From: Arachnopeziza araneosa
Taxonomy: Eukaryota > Ascomycota > Leotiomycetes > Helotiales > Arachnopezizaceae
Length of the DNA stretch: 64,000 nucleotides
NCBI GenBank assembly: GCA_003988855.1
Contig: QYAI01000086.1
Coordinates: forward strand, 616 to 64,615
Reading direction: 5' to 3'
The position numbers were made by a program, and so were the translations under genes. This document shows positions 45,562-58,430 of this stretch, piece after piece. The number at the start of each line of letters is the position of its first letter. Position 1 is the first letter of the stretch. The notes beneath the pieces are model-generated. The model did not search any database. It was not told the origin of the DNA and saw only the letters and a list, made by a program, of their open reading frames with translations.

Positions 45562-48500
45562 TTGTCTTGGTATTGTTTCTTTCTTTGGATTTGATATGTG
45601 ATTGTGTTATATCTGACGGTGTGCTTACTAGATGAAAGAGAAAGAGAGGGAGAAATGAGAGGAAGTAAGACCACTACTTATACCTCAAGCTTCACACCAT
45701 CTCCGCCTCACTCAGCTCCTCGCAGCGCATGTGAAAGCCACTACCTACCTTGATGGATACACAGGAGCTAATCATACCAATCGATCCCTCTCCTTAGAAC
45801 GGTACCAACTTCCACGCCACGTAAGACCTACGAATCATGATGGCCACCGAGGAAGAGGAAGGGATTGACGTGACAGATTGATTTACGTCTGAGCAAAGAG
45901 TGCGGTATCACAAATCACGAATTCAGCATGGAAAGCGAAGGCAGAGACAAAACTCGGGAGGGAACATGAGTGGAGGATCTATCCGCCTGGAAAGATGACG
46001 AAAACAAACAGCGCAGAGACAACGCACTTTTCGCTTGCGAAAGAAACTCCAATTCTCGTCAATTCTCGTTGACGATGAAAGTGAAGAAAGGAAGAGAAAG
46101 AAGTTCGGATCACTCAAGGCAATCCCACATAATCACTGCTAATAGTAGGTGCGAAAGAGTGTGAGCTCTTTGTGTGGTCGGAAGTCTCCGAGGTTGATGG
46201 ATGAGGGACGATGAAGCGATAAGGATAGTGGCAAAAGCAAACAAGGGAATGCGGGGTTCGCATGGAACGGGAATAACCTCGAAACAGACGACGCAGTGTC
46301 TGTCGTCTTACAAAAGCCTCAAGTCGGGATATATACGTACATGCAGACGTGGCAGGCAGTGAATGGTATCGGGGCTTTGCCTGCCTCAAGGTAAGTGGAA
46401 GGGTGGATGGCATAGCCTTGGAGTGTGGAAGAAGCTGTTTCGGAACGCTTACTGGTAGAGGGGGTAGGTACTTGGAAGCTAATGGCTTCATGTCACTCGA
46501 GGTAGGTAAGTTCGTTCGCATTTATCATTTTCAAAGGTTTGGCATATCGGAACAAACGATGATCTCGATTCTTTCCAATTTTTTGAATACACATGCAACC
46601 TCCACCGTATCAAATTCCCATATCCACAACCAGCTCAATCCATCCTCAAACCAATGTCAAAAAAACAAATTCGAATCCGATATGCAATCCACTCCTCCTT
46701 CCGTAATTGACCTAGTTTCCGCAGCTGGAGCAAGAGCAGTCAGAGCCGCAGTTGCCTATCAATCATCAGTCAGCAAGTATCCCCAAGTATCTATCCAATA
46801 GAGAGGCAGGAGAAGCATACAGCTAGAAGAGCCAGAGCATCCGCATTCACCCTTCATCTTGATTGATTGATGGAATTGGTTGGTGTTTGTTGGGTTTGTC
46901 GATGGCGTCAAGTTGAGTTTGAATTGTTTTCGTATACAGCTTCTGGAAAAGAGAAGTAGACAAAGGTGGGACAAGAGGCCCTTTTTATCCTCTTCTTGGC
47001 TGGGCGCGCCACTTGCCTGGCCTCCTTTGCCTGCTGATCTCTAATCCACTCGTCTACGGTAGGGGCTGAGGGTTTTGTGCGCTGCGGCCTTTGTGCTCCA
47101 TCTCTTGGAGCCTGGTGGTTTCATTAGCTGCGGGTTTTGTGCGTTGGTGGAGTAGGGTGAGGGGTCCGATAGGATTTCTGAGACGCTGGATCAGAGAAGT
47201 GTGTCGACATTTGTGGGGCGAGTTGTCCTGCGATCCTGGGGTTTGCACCCGGATAAGGAGACGATCCTCGGCTAAAGGCCTGGCGGCTGGATTAGGAAGT
47301 ATATTTATGTTGGCCAGGTTGGGCTGGCCACATGACCTCCAAAGCGCTTCTGCTGGCACAGATATCTCATCCGAAACTTTGTAAACACTCGAGAAACGGT
47401 CCATCTTGTCGAGTACGCGGACTCATATCTAGTCGGGGGAGAATGAAAACTCAGCTGAGATCCGACAACGAACCGCATGACCAAAGTCCGCCTAACTCCA
47501 CTCATACACCCATTTCTTCACGCAGCTCTTCAGACAACTTGCATATGCATACTTACCTCTGCGATGTATGTAATTTATTCGCTCCAAGATCCCATTATCA
47601 GATCAAAAGCTCTAGTGGGCCTCCAGCCAACCAATTAAAACCTGCTCACCTCGTGGGGTTCTCCAGTATCAACCTCAAACTCTCTCAGAAAGGGTCAGAG
47701 GCGCCGATATAACAGACAGGACGCCTATACCTCCGTCCCCCTTCCTTGGTCGCCATGTCTCGAATAAGGTCCATGCTGTCCCGAATGAGTCGTCATGCCC
47801 CTCGCGAGGCCAATTGCCGTGGGTTGGGCTCGGGGGGCGGTCCTGTGCTTGCTGATGACGGCGGTTGACCGGCATGGCTGACGGCGACGCCCTTACCTGC
47901 TCTGATGCTGGGACGCCGCCGCGCCCGATGATTTGTTTTGGGGTGCGTGTGCAACCCGTGCATGTCCATATCACCTCTCACGCACTGCTGGCTACCACGG
48001 CAGTCTCGACCGCTCGCTGATCACTAGGGAGGCGGAAAGAGAAGATTTGAGAAGGTTGCAATTAGACGGGATGCATTGAGGACGGGTTCCTCTTTCGTTG
48101 CTTCTCTCATACTCGTTGAGTTGGAGTCCTGGGACGAGCCCTAAGGAATTGGACAGTCATGTGACGGATGGCTTGCGACCAGATATCGGTCTCTCGAGTT
48201 GTCTCTTGCACTGAAACCTGATCTTCTTGGAAGCAGATCTTCTCTCCTCATCAATTGACTCGGGTAGATGTCCTCGTGAAGCTCTTGAATAATCGCCGTT
48301 GGCGTGCCAATCTAGTTCTCATTATGTGCTCAGCCGTCTCCACAGCTGCTTGCACTCCTTTCCTGCCTCTCGATCAAGTCGATGTCTCGGATTGAACGCA
48401 TCAATTGAGCTTCTTACGTCTTGCTCTCCCAACCCTGATGTTTCTTTGAGCTCGAGGGAAGTGTTGTGGTATAAATGTGGACAGTAGCCTGATATCAATA

Positions 48501-48803
48501 GTGAACCTGGACACCACAAACGAGAGGCAACAGCGACGAAGATGGTTTATCACTGTCAGAATAACAGAGAGACTAGCTACATATCAACTTGATCTCTCGA
48601 GTTCAATTGTAGCAGCTACGCAAACAACGCTCGCTGTGCTCTAGGCTGTCACATCTCCTCCGAAGTCTGATATACATGCATGCTCCGCCTTGTCTTCATC
48701 AATCGATTTAAACCACTCGCATTCAAGCAAAAGATCATATCTCCAGGAATATTCCCGTCTATCCTAATACAGAAGTGGTTGGCATATCCAATGTCAACAT
48801 GTA
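45562..48803. other. 3.2-kb gene-poor region
   Basis: I find no supported gene. Overlapping short ORFs on both strands at 46114-46801, 47054-47404 and 47675-47974 have no domain features. A 39-codon ORF (46682-46801, MQSTPPSVIDLVSAAGARAV..) is possible but unsupported. Confidence 0.5.
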
Positions 48804-49439
48804 TCATTCAGCTTTGTCCAGGCTAACAGCTCCAGGATCTCCATCTGTTATGAGTTGTGGCCTTTGGGGTTTCGAAACCTCCCAGCGCATCTCTGGCTTG
48901 AATATTGTATGAATAGGAGCCATCGGAGCAGGCGTAATTTGAGCAGCAGGGTGATCATCCTCTACGACGTCCAAATTATCCGTGTACTGGGCCATCAACC
49001 TTAAACCATCTTTCTTGAAATCCAGCAGGTCCATACCAGCGTGCATCAACTTCTTCAACCACAATTTTGTCCTGTCGCTTCTCTCGTACCTATATGTCTC
49101 ATCATAAACATGCTGCTTCAATCTAACCAGATCCATCTCTTCACTACATAATCGCCTCAACACACTCGTCTCGATGTTGCGGTTTCCCATCGAATTACTT
49201 GATACCATCCTGATCATTCTTCCTATAAGGAAGATGAAATTGTTTTTGTGTCGTATCCTGCTACAGAAGAAGCATTGAGAGTTGTGGAAGATACGTTTGT
49301 GGGTCCTGCGGCAGAAGGTGTGACGGCGGTGATTCCTTTGCATCTGTTGTGGTTGGCGCCTGGGTGCGTTGCAGTGGAAGGTTCTTGGTCCTACCAAGAT
49401 ACACCCGCAGCGGTATTTATCCTCGCTGTAGCAGCACAT
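48804..49439 (-). CDS. Hypothetical protein with Cys-rich N-terminus
   Basis: 211 aa, single exon. The N-terminus (MCCYSEDKYRCGC .. TFHCNAP .. TFCRRTHKRIFHNSQCFFCS) has about ten Cys and several His, resembling the small fungal Cys-rich proteins that begin MC and suggesting metal binding. The middle is helical and basic (EEMDLVRLKQHVYDETYRYE, KLWLKKLMHAGMDLLDF), and the tail is Pro-rich. No named domain was recognised. The start at 49439 is the only Met giving the full Cys pattern. Confidence 0.6.
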   Translation of the reverse strand: MCCYSEDKYRCGCILVGPRTFHCNAPRRQPQQMQRNHRRHTFCRRTHKRIFHNSQCFFCSRIRHKNNFIFLIGRMIRMVSSNSMGNRNIETSVLRRLCSEEMDLVRLKQHVYDETYRYERSDRTKLWLKKLMHAGMDLLDFKKDGLRLMAQYTDNLDVVEDDHPAAQITPAPMAPIHTIFKPEMRWEVSKPQRPQLITDGDPGAVSLDKAE

Positions 49440-50306
49440 CGTGTCGAGTTGAAGGGTCGTCGTCGCTCTAGATTCCGAGTGGGATACAATGGTTCGGGCG
49501 GGAACAAATGATGCGGTGAAGAATTGATGGTTCTTGCTTTGTCGTCTTTAGATAATACGGAGTGTGACAATATTCTTCTTGATGAGAGAGTTGGAACTTG
49601 GGCGGCGCATGCTCAAAGATGCTGGCTTCTGCTCAACGACGGCGGGGAAGGAGCCACCATCTCTGGCCAGCTCTTGCCTGATCAACAGTTGAACCATCAC
49701 GATGATTGATCCGTCTCCTTTTCTTTCTGTTGACAAAACTCTGTTATGTAACAAAATAGATCACCTTTCTCCCTTTGAGCGAGAAGTCGTAGTGACTGTC
49801 GCAAAGAATTGCTTCACATGTATTCACGGGTGGGCTGTATGAGCTTTTGTATACTCAAGTCCCGCCAATTGTACTGTGACTGGTCCCTTTTAAGCCAGAA
49901 CAGGCTATATTGATCATTTTATTGTCAAAGAGCTAAACTATGCTCTACGTATTGGCTGCTAGATTTCATAGTCAAAGATCTCAAAACCACATAACTCAGA
50001 TAGTATGGGAAAGAAATTCTATGGATGTGGAAACGAGTCATCGTTAAACTGTCGCCAATTTCAATATCGTACCGGCGAATGGGCCGTCTCATCTACTCTC
50101 CCAAGAACAAGGTACCAACACCACCGAACAACAATCTATGCTCGCCAACCCCGGAGAACCTCCACTTCGGTCTTCTTCCACCCTCCATTCTTCCTCCACG
50201 GGAAAACAAGCCCTTTCTCTACATCCTCCTTCACCGCTCTCAGCTCATTTAACTGCAACAATCTCTTTGGAAACTCATCCAGCAACCCCATCCAATTGAC
50301 AGCGAC
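49440..50306. other. Intergenic region
   Basis: Promoter side of the Cys-rich gene and AT-rich flank of the 2EXR fragment. No gene. Confidence 0.5.
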
Positions 50307-50660
50307 TCAACAGATTAAAGCAAGTTCGGTGGCGCGGAAGAGATCCAGTAAGTGGAAGAGGTGCCCGCGAAGGCGGTGGTCGGCGTAGAGAGTGTCAATG
50401 GCGTGATTGAAGCGGATGCGGCCTGGGAGAACCGTGCTGCCGAATGAGAGTGGGTAGAGCGCCGACAAGGCGTGGTTGGCTTTCTGACAGGCGAGGAAGG
50501 CGGAGGAGAGAGGAGCCTTGCTCCGGAAGGTGTTGGTGCTGCTGTGGTGCTCGAACTCGACTAGGCGGGAAGATGGCACGTGGCCCCAGATCATGTTTCG
50601 GATCTCGAGGGGGAGCTTGGGGAAGCAGGAGAAGGTCGTTGGAGCACAGGAGCAGCGGAG
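50307..50660 (-). CDS. 2EXR-domain protein (partial, 5' end unresolved)
   Basis: The minus-strand frame reads TTFSCFPKLPLEIRNMIWGH-VPSSRLVEFE, the signature opening of the fungal 2EXR family, then PLSSAFLACQKANHALSALY and GRIRFNHAIDTLYADHRLRG, ending at 50307. Upstream the frame stays open to about 50838 as Ser/Pro/Leu-rich sequence without an ATG, so either an upstream exon exists or the gene is 5'-truncated. 2EXR proteins are abundant in Leotiomycetes; their function is unknown. Confidence 0.6.
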   Translation of the reverse strand, partial: LRCSCAPTTFSCFPKLPLEIRNMIWGHVPSSRLVEFEHHSSTNTFRSKAPLSSAFLACQKANHALSALYPLSFGSTVLPGRIRFNHAIDTLYADHRLRGHLFHLLDLFRATELALIC

Positions 50661-50839
50661 CGGAGGCAGAGGGCGCCGATAGTGATGGAGAGGGTGAGAT
50701 AGGAGTAGAAGTGGAAAGGTGTGCGGTATCTGTGGCTGCCGAGCATAGTGGGAAGAGGTGACCGAAGTAGCCGAAGGCAGAGTGGCGGACAGCGAAGTTG
50801 AGACGGGAGAAGAAGAGGGAGATGATTATCCCGAAGACA

Positions 50840-52386
50840 TCTCAAAGAACAATTAATTAGAAGAAGAAGAAGAAGATATTACAACTTGTTGATCGACAAT
50901 GAGACGAGATCGATGTAGCCGCGGCGATGAGACTTGCAACTGGTTCTTGAAAAGAAGAGGAGGAGGAAGAGGAGTTCAACAATCACAAGAGATGATATGC
51001 TAATCCACAAGAATAGTAGGTATAGGCAATAGAGAAATACTCGCCAAACGTTCGCTTGTAGGCACTGGAAGCTGGTTCTACGTTCCACAATAGGATCAAC
51101 AATGGAGGCTTCTCGCTTAGCATTGTCGCTTGGTTGTTTACCGAAGACATGAACAACAATAGAAGGAGAGAGTCGCAAGAGTTGACAGACAACCAGAGGA
51201 GCAGTGAATTGAGATGAAATCTCGATTTGTTTTAGAACAATGCAAAATCATTATATGAGAAGGCTGAAATCAAGGTGCTGCATTATTCTGTGCAGTGTTG
51301 TCTTCTCCACACGTAGTTACAGTTTGACTTGGCATGAACAGAGAATAGAACCTCGTATTCATACTCTATACAATAGTTTGAGATGAAATCATGAGAAATA
51401 GACTTGGCACGTGGCATAGCTACTGAATTTGTGTGTAGCTTGAGATTCGACTTCGGGGTTCTTGGCCTCCAACGATTGAAAATATAAACGATGGCCTTCG
51501 ACCTCACTTACTCTGGCTAGAGATAATTTAGTACGATTCTCCAAGTAAAAAATAGGAGGGTCTACTAGCAGGCTATCGGATTTTCCTCTCATCTCCTGCT
51601 CGCGAAGAATATTAAAAACGATAGAAATAGGCCTACGAAGCCAAATTGGAGCGCAATTGCTCATTGTTGAAAAGGTGTATTTTTGGTTAAAGATGGAATT
51701 TCATATTTACCTATGCCAGTAAAACATTTATTTCAACTGGTTGTTGTGGAATCGTGATTAGAAATGCAGTGATGATACTGAGGGTCCGAGAATCTAGTCT
51801 TGTAAAGTCTGATTGGTTGCTAGTAAATTATGCCGCGGGTAAGAGTCTCGTAAAGGGTCTGATCTGGATTGTTCAGTGTGGCTCGCTTTAAATTTTCAAT
51901 GATTCGTTATGTTTGAAGTGACGGATTTTTGGTTTGTTTCTTCAAGCTGCTTTGGGTGTTGGAATGTTGGACGTAAGCGTGGATTGGTGAGATAGTAGGA
52001 GGCGTCCAATAATGTCATTGCTTACCGGGTTTGCGCCCCCAAACCGAACGTTAGCGGCTTTCGCCCTAGCTTCACATAAGACTTTACTGTCGCCCACAGC
52101 TTCCCTTGCGTCATCTCTCCTTGACACTTGCGAGCAGTGATCGGATCTTTGTCCAAGAACACCAATTTCAGACACCTGAAACGTCAATCTACCACCATTT
52201 CACTAGGTGCAGTACATGAGAGGCTTTCAGGATCAGATACAGCAGCAGGCACATTCCATCTAATATTGTGGCTAAGGCACTCTGACTGGCTGGTCCCATT
52301 AACAACGAGTCCTGTGTTCAACTTCACTCAAAAATATACGTCTGGAATTATCCAATTACCGTTTCTTGCTTGAGTAACCCCGCATT
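50840..52386. other. 1.5-kb intergenic region
   Basis: AT-rich; a short (GAA)n tract lies near 50863. Minus-strand ORFs (50879-51178, 51389-51664) lack family features. It contains the promoter of the monooxygenase gene. Confidence 0.5.
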
Positions 52387-54306
52387 ATGAGTGATGCGAA
52401 TGAGGTTGATGTTCTTGTAATTGGAGCAGGTCAGTTCGATCACCATTACAACATATTCGGAGGCATTTACTAATATAAAGATCCAACTAGGTATCTCCGG
52501 AATTTCCGCATCAAGATTCTGGCTGGAACTTCACCCCAAATCTCGATTGATTATTCTCGATAGGGACAATTGCGTAGGTGGTGTTTGGAATGCGCGTGAG
52601 TGGTCAGACTCTTTTTGGATACACAGGAATTGGACCTGAAATCGCCTGTTATAGGACGTGGTTATGACACTTTCTGGACTCAATGGACCGTTGGAACTGC
52701 CGAGTTCTCGGACCAGGCCATGCCGCTGCCACCAGATGAGGATCTCTATCTGGAGTTCTTCAAAGCAAAGCATACTACAAAATACCTTAACGACTACATC
52801 GACTTACATACTTATGGCGGTCTGACTTTACGTGATAGAATAAAACTATCCATCGAGGTGCAATCTGTTCAAAAGATTGGTGCTGAATGGAATGTGGTAG
52901 CCCGGGAGAGAGAAACATCTATACAGCACCTGTTCAGAACCTCCAAATTGATTGTCGCAAGTGGCTGCACTTCAATCCCTTGCATGCCTGCACTTCCAGG
53001 GAAAGATAATTTTCATGGTCAAATTCTCCATCACGATGCATTTGGTTCGTCTAACGTGTTAAGTTCACTAGAAGTGAAGACGATCACCGTTCTTGGCGGC
53101 GGAAAGTCATCCGCCGATATGGTATACGAGGGAGTCAAGGCTGGCAAAAGCGTATCTTGGGTTCTCAAAGCCACTGATACAACTGGTCCAGGGTTTTTTC
53201 TCTCGCCGAAAGGGGTCGGTCCGTATAAAAACGCATTCGAGATCGGAATGACTCGACTAGCTGCGACTTTTACACCTTCTTTCATGAATGGGCTCAACTG
53301 GTGGACAAGATTTCTTCATTCCTCGAAGTATGGCCCGAGGCTGATGGATGGATTCTGGGGCTCTGTCGATGCAGACGCTCGTAAACAAGCCAACTTCGAA
53401 CGAAAAAGCTTGCAAAACTTTGATAAGCTATCCCCACACTCACCGTAAGTCTATAACATCTTCTAAGCAATGATATTTTCTTGATCAAGCACTAATTGGG
53501 GAAGGATATTCTGGCAGAATTGTACTGGTGGACTCCTCAATCATGCTGATTTCTTTGAGACCATTGCAGAGAATGTTCGCATTTATGTGGGAGATGTCGA
53601 TTGTCTCGAGAAAGATGTCCTTTGCTTGAAATCTGGAGAGAAAATACCCACCGATGTCCTCTTATGCGGCACAGGTTGGCACCGCTCGCTACAGTTCTTT
53701 TCTGAAGAGCAGCGCAGAGAACTCGGCTTACCACACCTGTCAGACCAAGAGTCACGAGAGGAGAGAAGTCGCTGGGTAACCCTAGAATCTGAGGCTGAAG
53801 TCAAAGTTCTCACCACCTTCCCGCAGCTTGCCAACCCTCCTCCCCATTATCTGAAGCCTTCTACACAGACTCCATACCGATTATATCGACATATCGCACC
53901 ACTTTCCGAGTCGGCCAGTGCACTGGAAGATCATTCCGTGGTATTCATTGGTCAAGTTGTTGTTGGCAATTACTTCCCCGTAGTGGAATGTCAGTCGATA
54001 TGGGCAACAGCTTACTTGGACGGAAGACTTCCTCTACCGAAAGTAGAGGAACAAGAAAAGGAGGTTGCTCTGTTTACTGCGTGGTGCCGACGACGTTATC
54101 TGAGCAACGGAGAAGATGGTAGCAACATGACATTTGAGCTCATAGGATACTGCGATACATTATTGAAAGATCTTGGTCTCTCTAGTCATCGCAAAGGCTG
54201 GTTCAAAGATCTTTTCGCCCCCACATGGGCCAAGGATTTTGCAGGGCTGAAGGCAGAATTCATTGAGAAGTATAAGTACACCGAAGAATTGAACGACTAC
54301 ACGTGA
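52387..54306 (+). CDS. Flavin-dependent monooxygenase (FMO-like)
   Basis: Exons 52387-52429, 52491-52595, 52655-53444 and 53505-54306 (introns 59-61 bp, TACTAAT/CACTAAT branch sites) give 579 aa. The FAD-binding Rossmann motif VDVLVIGAGISGISASRF is completed only after intron 1. LDRDNCVGGVWNA is the FAD ribose-binding strand. HDAFGSSNVLSSLEVKTITV leads into the NADPH site LGGGKSSADM. The second half includes PTDVLLCGTGWHRSLQFF and HSVVFIGQVVVGNYFPVVEC. The enzyme should insert one oxygen atom into a small substrate using NADPH and O2. The substrate is unknown and no metabolite cluster surrounds it. Confidence 0.88.
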
Positions 54307-54609
54307 TTTCTTGGTAATGGGGATGGATGGAAGATTCGGTCTTTATCAGATGTCAAGTGTTGGCAGCAGATATGTATTTAAAAATGATTCAATCTGAACA
54401 TGAACCAAATCGACAAGATAGACCCATAGTATGTTTACATAAGACGGTGTCTCAGGATCTGTCAACTACTCCTCCCAACATGACCTGATTTTGCTATAAA
54501 AGATGCAAAACTTCGACTCAGGACTCTTTTTATGAGATGAAAACAATATATAAGGAGATTTCCAACTCTCGCTAATAACTGACACCGATATCTCGTCTTC
54601 TTCAGCCAT
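54307..54609. other. Convergent 3' spacer
   Basis: Short AT-rich gap between the converging monooxygenase and HET genes. Confidence 0.6.
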
Positions 54610-56968
54610 CTACCGAAAGTCAAACTTTTCTAAAGCAGGTACCTCACCCGCCTCGTTAGCTTGAAGAGCTTCTCCAAACATATGACCATACAGGTAGCAT
54701 TCCCCGATCAGATAGTAGCCCCCGGTAGGGGCAGATCGAGTGACGTACAGGACAGATCCGCCCTGAAGCACGCAGACAATATCGTTGGGTCGTGGAAATG
54801 CTGGTCCAATCCCAAGTTTGCCGTCTGCGGTGGAGAATATCTTGCGCTCCGCACAGATATTGCTCATGGCACGCGTAAACTGGGATGTAGAGGGTTCCTT
54901 GACTTTTGGAGAAGTCTTCCAGGTCATCTTCCAGTTATTGATGGAGAAATCATTGAAGTCTGCAGGATGTTGCTTTAGCTGATCTTCCGTCTTAATCGGT
55001 CGTCCATACCAATCTTGGCCTGCTGTAAGTGTTATACAAACGACCTTCATAGAGTCTTCTGTACCTTTATGCCTGCGCATTGCAACATCAAAACAAGGGC
55101 ATCAATGCATTCGGCGATTGGTCGAGCTCCAGTTACCTTTCCTCCAGCATGGAACGTCATACCTTCCCTAATAGAACTAGCAATACTCCTAATGACATTG
55201 ACATTCCACCTTGGTACCCAACTTGGAAAAGAGCCGTCTATGTGATTCTCATGCTTTACAGCTAAAAGAAGATCGAGTGGGTTGGAATGAGTGGCGATTA
55301 TTTTTTCAGCAATCTGGAGGTACAGCTCATCAAGCGACAACCCATAGTTTGGGGTGATGAACTGCTCTTCAGCACTCCCTGTATGCTGACCAGGCAAACC
55401 AAGAATGGCGTAAGCTCGATCATGTTCCACTGTCACCTCGTACTTTAGGAGAAGTCTCATGAGGTCCAAGTACGAAAGCTTCGGATTGAACCACTCTGGA
55501 TCTGGAAGACAAAACGTCGTGTATGCATTCACAATGCCGGGTAATTCTGTCTGTGCTCCTGGGTCAGCGGCAGCCAATAACTTATTGTGATCGTGCCGTA
55601 TTAGGCAAGCGGTGAGACCAACCCATGTCCAAGGGATCTCACTATTGCCCCACAGAACAGTGGCAAGTTTAGATGTAGTGATTTTTTGTATTATTTACAT
55701 TCTGATCCAATATTGCAGGGAGAAAAAACTTCTGATGGCCGTCCAAGTTATGTTGTCAATAGGAGCCACATCCACGTATTTCGGCTCGCTCGATTCGGAT
55801 CTTCTAGACTCTATATAGCATGGGCGTAGTTAGCCATAGAAACTTTCATAGATGAGCTGCATTAACTTGACCTGGCAACCTTTCTCAACATCATGAGCTT
55901 GGTTGATGCAGAGAGCATCTACCCAGATAGCTCGGGCTCTGTTTTCGAGTCTTAATTTCTGTAATGCTGACCGAAGGTTGGATTGAATTTTGACATCTTT
56001 TCCATTGCAAATGATGCTATAAGCATGTGTATTACTGCCCCACACATACGAAAGTGCTTCATATTGCTGCTGGCAATCCTCAATATCCTCGACGACTAAG
56101 GAGCACATGAGAGGGTCGTTGTAGGCACCAGGCATTAGGTAAAGGATCCTCATAGCGTTTTCGCTAACAAGAGGCTCATGTAGTTTAGGGAGAGTTTGAC
56201 TTTCGGTTATCCTTTGATTGCCACTTACATATGGTGGCGTAAACCACATCTCCATCCTAGCCCTTTTGGTGTAATTCAACTCTTTTTCTAAAGAGGCCAG
56301 AAATAGAGGCCTTAGCACCTTCCTAGGATTGAACTTTTGAAGTTGGTATTGGAGACCAGATAAAAAGGATTGCTTGGCCGCGAGAGTAAGAAGGCTTGAG
56401 TTAGCAGGAGACTTAATGAAACTCCTTAGGCTGTGTGTAACTCCGTCTAGGAGAACCATGTCATCAAGTAACATCACAGAGTCTAATAAACTTTAGCAAG
56501 TGATCTAACATGCAACATCAAGTAATATTTTCACAGAATTTGGAGGATGTATGTACCTGACGGTGTCTCCTCTTCTAGCAATGTCTCCGTGATCTTTGCT
56601 GAAGGAAGAGAGACCCAAGTATTTACACCCTGACTGGTGATAGCGGGGTTTCGAGTTAGAACATCGGCTCTTTTATCAGTCAGTCCTTCAGAGTCGGGTT
56701 CTTTAGATGCCGTGGCCATAATATCCTGCGCAATTATCGGTGCTGGCCGCTCTGTGGTTATAGTCGGCTTCTTGAATTCAGGTGCCATTATTTCTGGCTT
56801 CAACCGCTTGAGTCCGGTAAGATTACTTATAACCTCTTCCACATCTGTTGGTGTTGGCTGTTCGGGAATAATATTCGCACTTTCAACCTTTTCCCTACTT
56901 GAGGGGACTGTCCCGCTATGCAATAAGGTGGCAGTCTTATTTGGACGAGTTTCTAATGCATTGAGCAT
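54610..56968 (-). pseudogene. Second HET-domain gene, multiply disrupted
   Basis: Exon 1 (56968-56557) encodes a Thr/Pro/Glu-rich leader. A 74-bp GTACAT..ATTAG intron joins it in phase to exon 2 at 56482. HET motifs are clear: YEALSYVWG, IQSNLRSALQKL, RAIWVDALCINQAHDVEKG. The frame breaks near 55845, with alternative frames YAHAI-stop-SLEDPN and EPKYVDVAPIDNITWTAI. It then meets TAA at 55697-55695, where the family normally has Trp (W-I-R-M-stop-I-I-Q). ATVLWGNSEIPWTWVG, LSYLDLMRLLLKYEVTVEHD and RAYAILGLPGQ follow. A one-base shift near 55065 leads to the conserved C-terminal DIVCVLQGGS .. YYLIGECYLYGHMFGEAL. At least three lesions make it non-functional in this sequence. Confidence 0.78.
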
Positions 56969-57088
56969 TGAGCATTGAGGAAGATGGTGTGGTTATGTTT
57001 GAGCGTTGTGGGGCTAGACTCCCTGAAACGAACCTGTCCAGAAGATTAATGTTCCAACCTCTCAATAAGTTGACCGTCGAACACAAAC

Positions 57089-57705
57089 TTACGATGAGGA
57101 CGATTTGTTCTGTGGTGTTCTCTTAGCAGTTGCTTTCTGTTTTTTTCTTACAGGGGCCCTTTGCAAATTCCTAGCTGGAGTTCCATTACCTGAGACGCCT
57201 GTACCAGTCCAGTAGTTTTCTGCAAAGCTAATGTGAGATATTGCATAAACATGTTAACATAAGACTCATGATCATGCTCCTCATCAGTTGGGTCAAGCCC
57301 AATATATTCCCTATCAGGTGTCGAATCATAGTCTTCATCATCCGAGTCAGATAGTGTGATGTGATCACCTTCGCGGTCTGGGCTACGAAGTTCCTTTTCT
57401 GGAATGCTGTAAATGGGATTCTTAACTCTGTCTTTAGGTGGTGCTGTAGGAGTTCGTAGGTCGTTCTCAGAAGTATGGCTTGGCCGAGGTGGGCTACTCA
57501 ATTCAGGAACCACGTCCTTGGGGCCTGAATTAGTCGAGCCCCATCCACCTGCACTTTCATAATTGCGCCGGGGTGGGCTGGGTGGGCTGGCAGCTCTACG
57601 GCGACGATCATTGCTACTAGAGCTTGATCGTCGGCCATGTCCATATCCACCACCGCCGCCACCTCCCCGGCTCGGGCCAGCACTTAAATCGGAGTCGCTG
57701 CTCAT
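57089..57705 (-). CDS. Low-complexity Ser/Arg/Asp-rich protein, two exons likely
   Basis: Starts MSSDSDLSAGPSRGGGGGGG, then an RS/R-rich stretch (GHGRRSSSSSNDRRRRA), a Pro-rich region and an acidic patch (DSDDEDYDSTPDREYIG). The plain ORF stops at 57148. Downstream, a different frame reads YWTGTGVSGNGTPARNLQRA and PVRKKQKATAKRTPQNKSSS, stopping at 57089. This basic tail looks like the true C-terminus (NLS-like) after an intron near 57230, whose exact ends I could not fix. It is probably a nuclear disordered protein. The Gly run and compositional bias prevent family assignment. Confidence 0.45.
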
Positions 57706-57714
57706 TGCTAACAC

Positions 57715-58430
57715 AATGAGTCGATATATAATAGCCAGTACTTTGCACTAGATATTGAGGATGATGGAAAGCCGACAGTAAGCTTTGTCGGAGAAATTTG
57801 TTGTTGACGACAAGACATGATAGCACAGCCGCAAACCCCTCGCCTTAATTCTGGTGGAATCCCGGCCACAGCTAATAAAAAAAACCTCGCTTAAGTTACC
57901 TTTTGCAGTATTCTGGGATGAGAAAATGGTGATATAGAGGATTTGCAAAGTTGTCAAATGGAAGTCTAGTGATCGAGGGGTTGTAAGTACTAGTCAGTGT
58001 GCGAACGGTTTTGGCTGTAGAAGGCCTGTGCACAAGGCATCTAAACCAAAAATATGTCTATTGACACATATTAGTGGGTTATGTGTTGTTATATTAAATA
58101 AAGATGAAAGTATTACTAGGCAGGCAGGTATTTCTATTCTATTTCACGTGTTGGGTTTTATTGTTCATCTGTTATTATATGTTAAGCTTAAAGAAACCCC
58201 TCCGGTGCTGTATTTTAGCGTTGCAAATTGAAGCGAGAGTGATTAGGGAAGCCTGTCAGCACAAACCTACACCGGCAGGCTTGTAATTAGAGAACCGAGC
58301 TTTGAGAACCATGAGATAACAAAAACGCCAGATTTCTACGTTATTATATTGCCAATAAAGTAGGAAAAAAACAATCTTTTCCATTCAGTAATCCAATGCC
58401 AATTGAGCTCCTCGAAATTTCAATATATAT
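57715..58430. other. AT-rich intergenic region
   Basis: No gene seen. Strongly AT-rich at 58020-58420. Confidence 0.5.

Noticed and set aside
47054..47404. 116-codon minus-strand ORF and the overlapping plus-strand ORF
   Set aside because: Mutually overlapping, no domain, no splice support.
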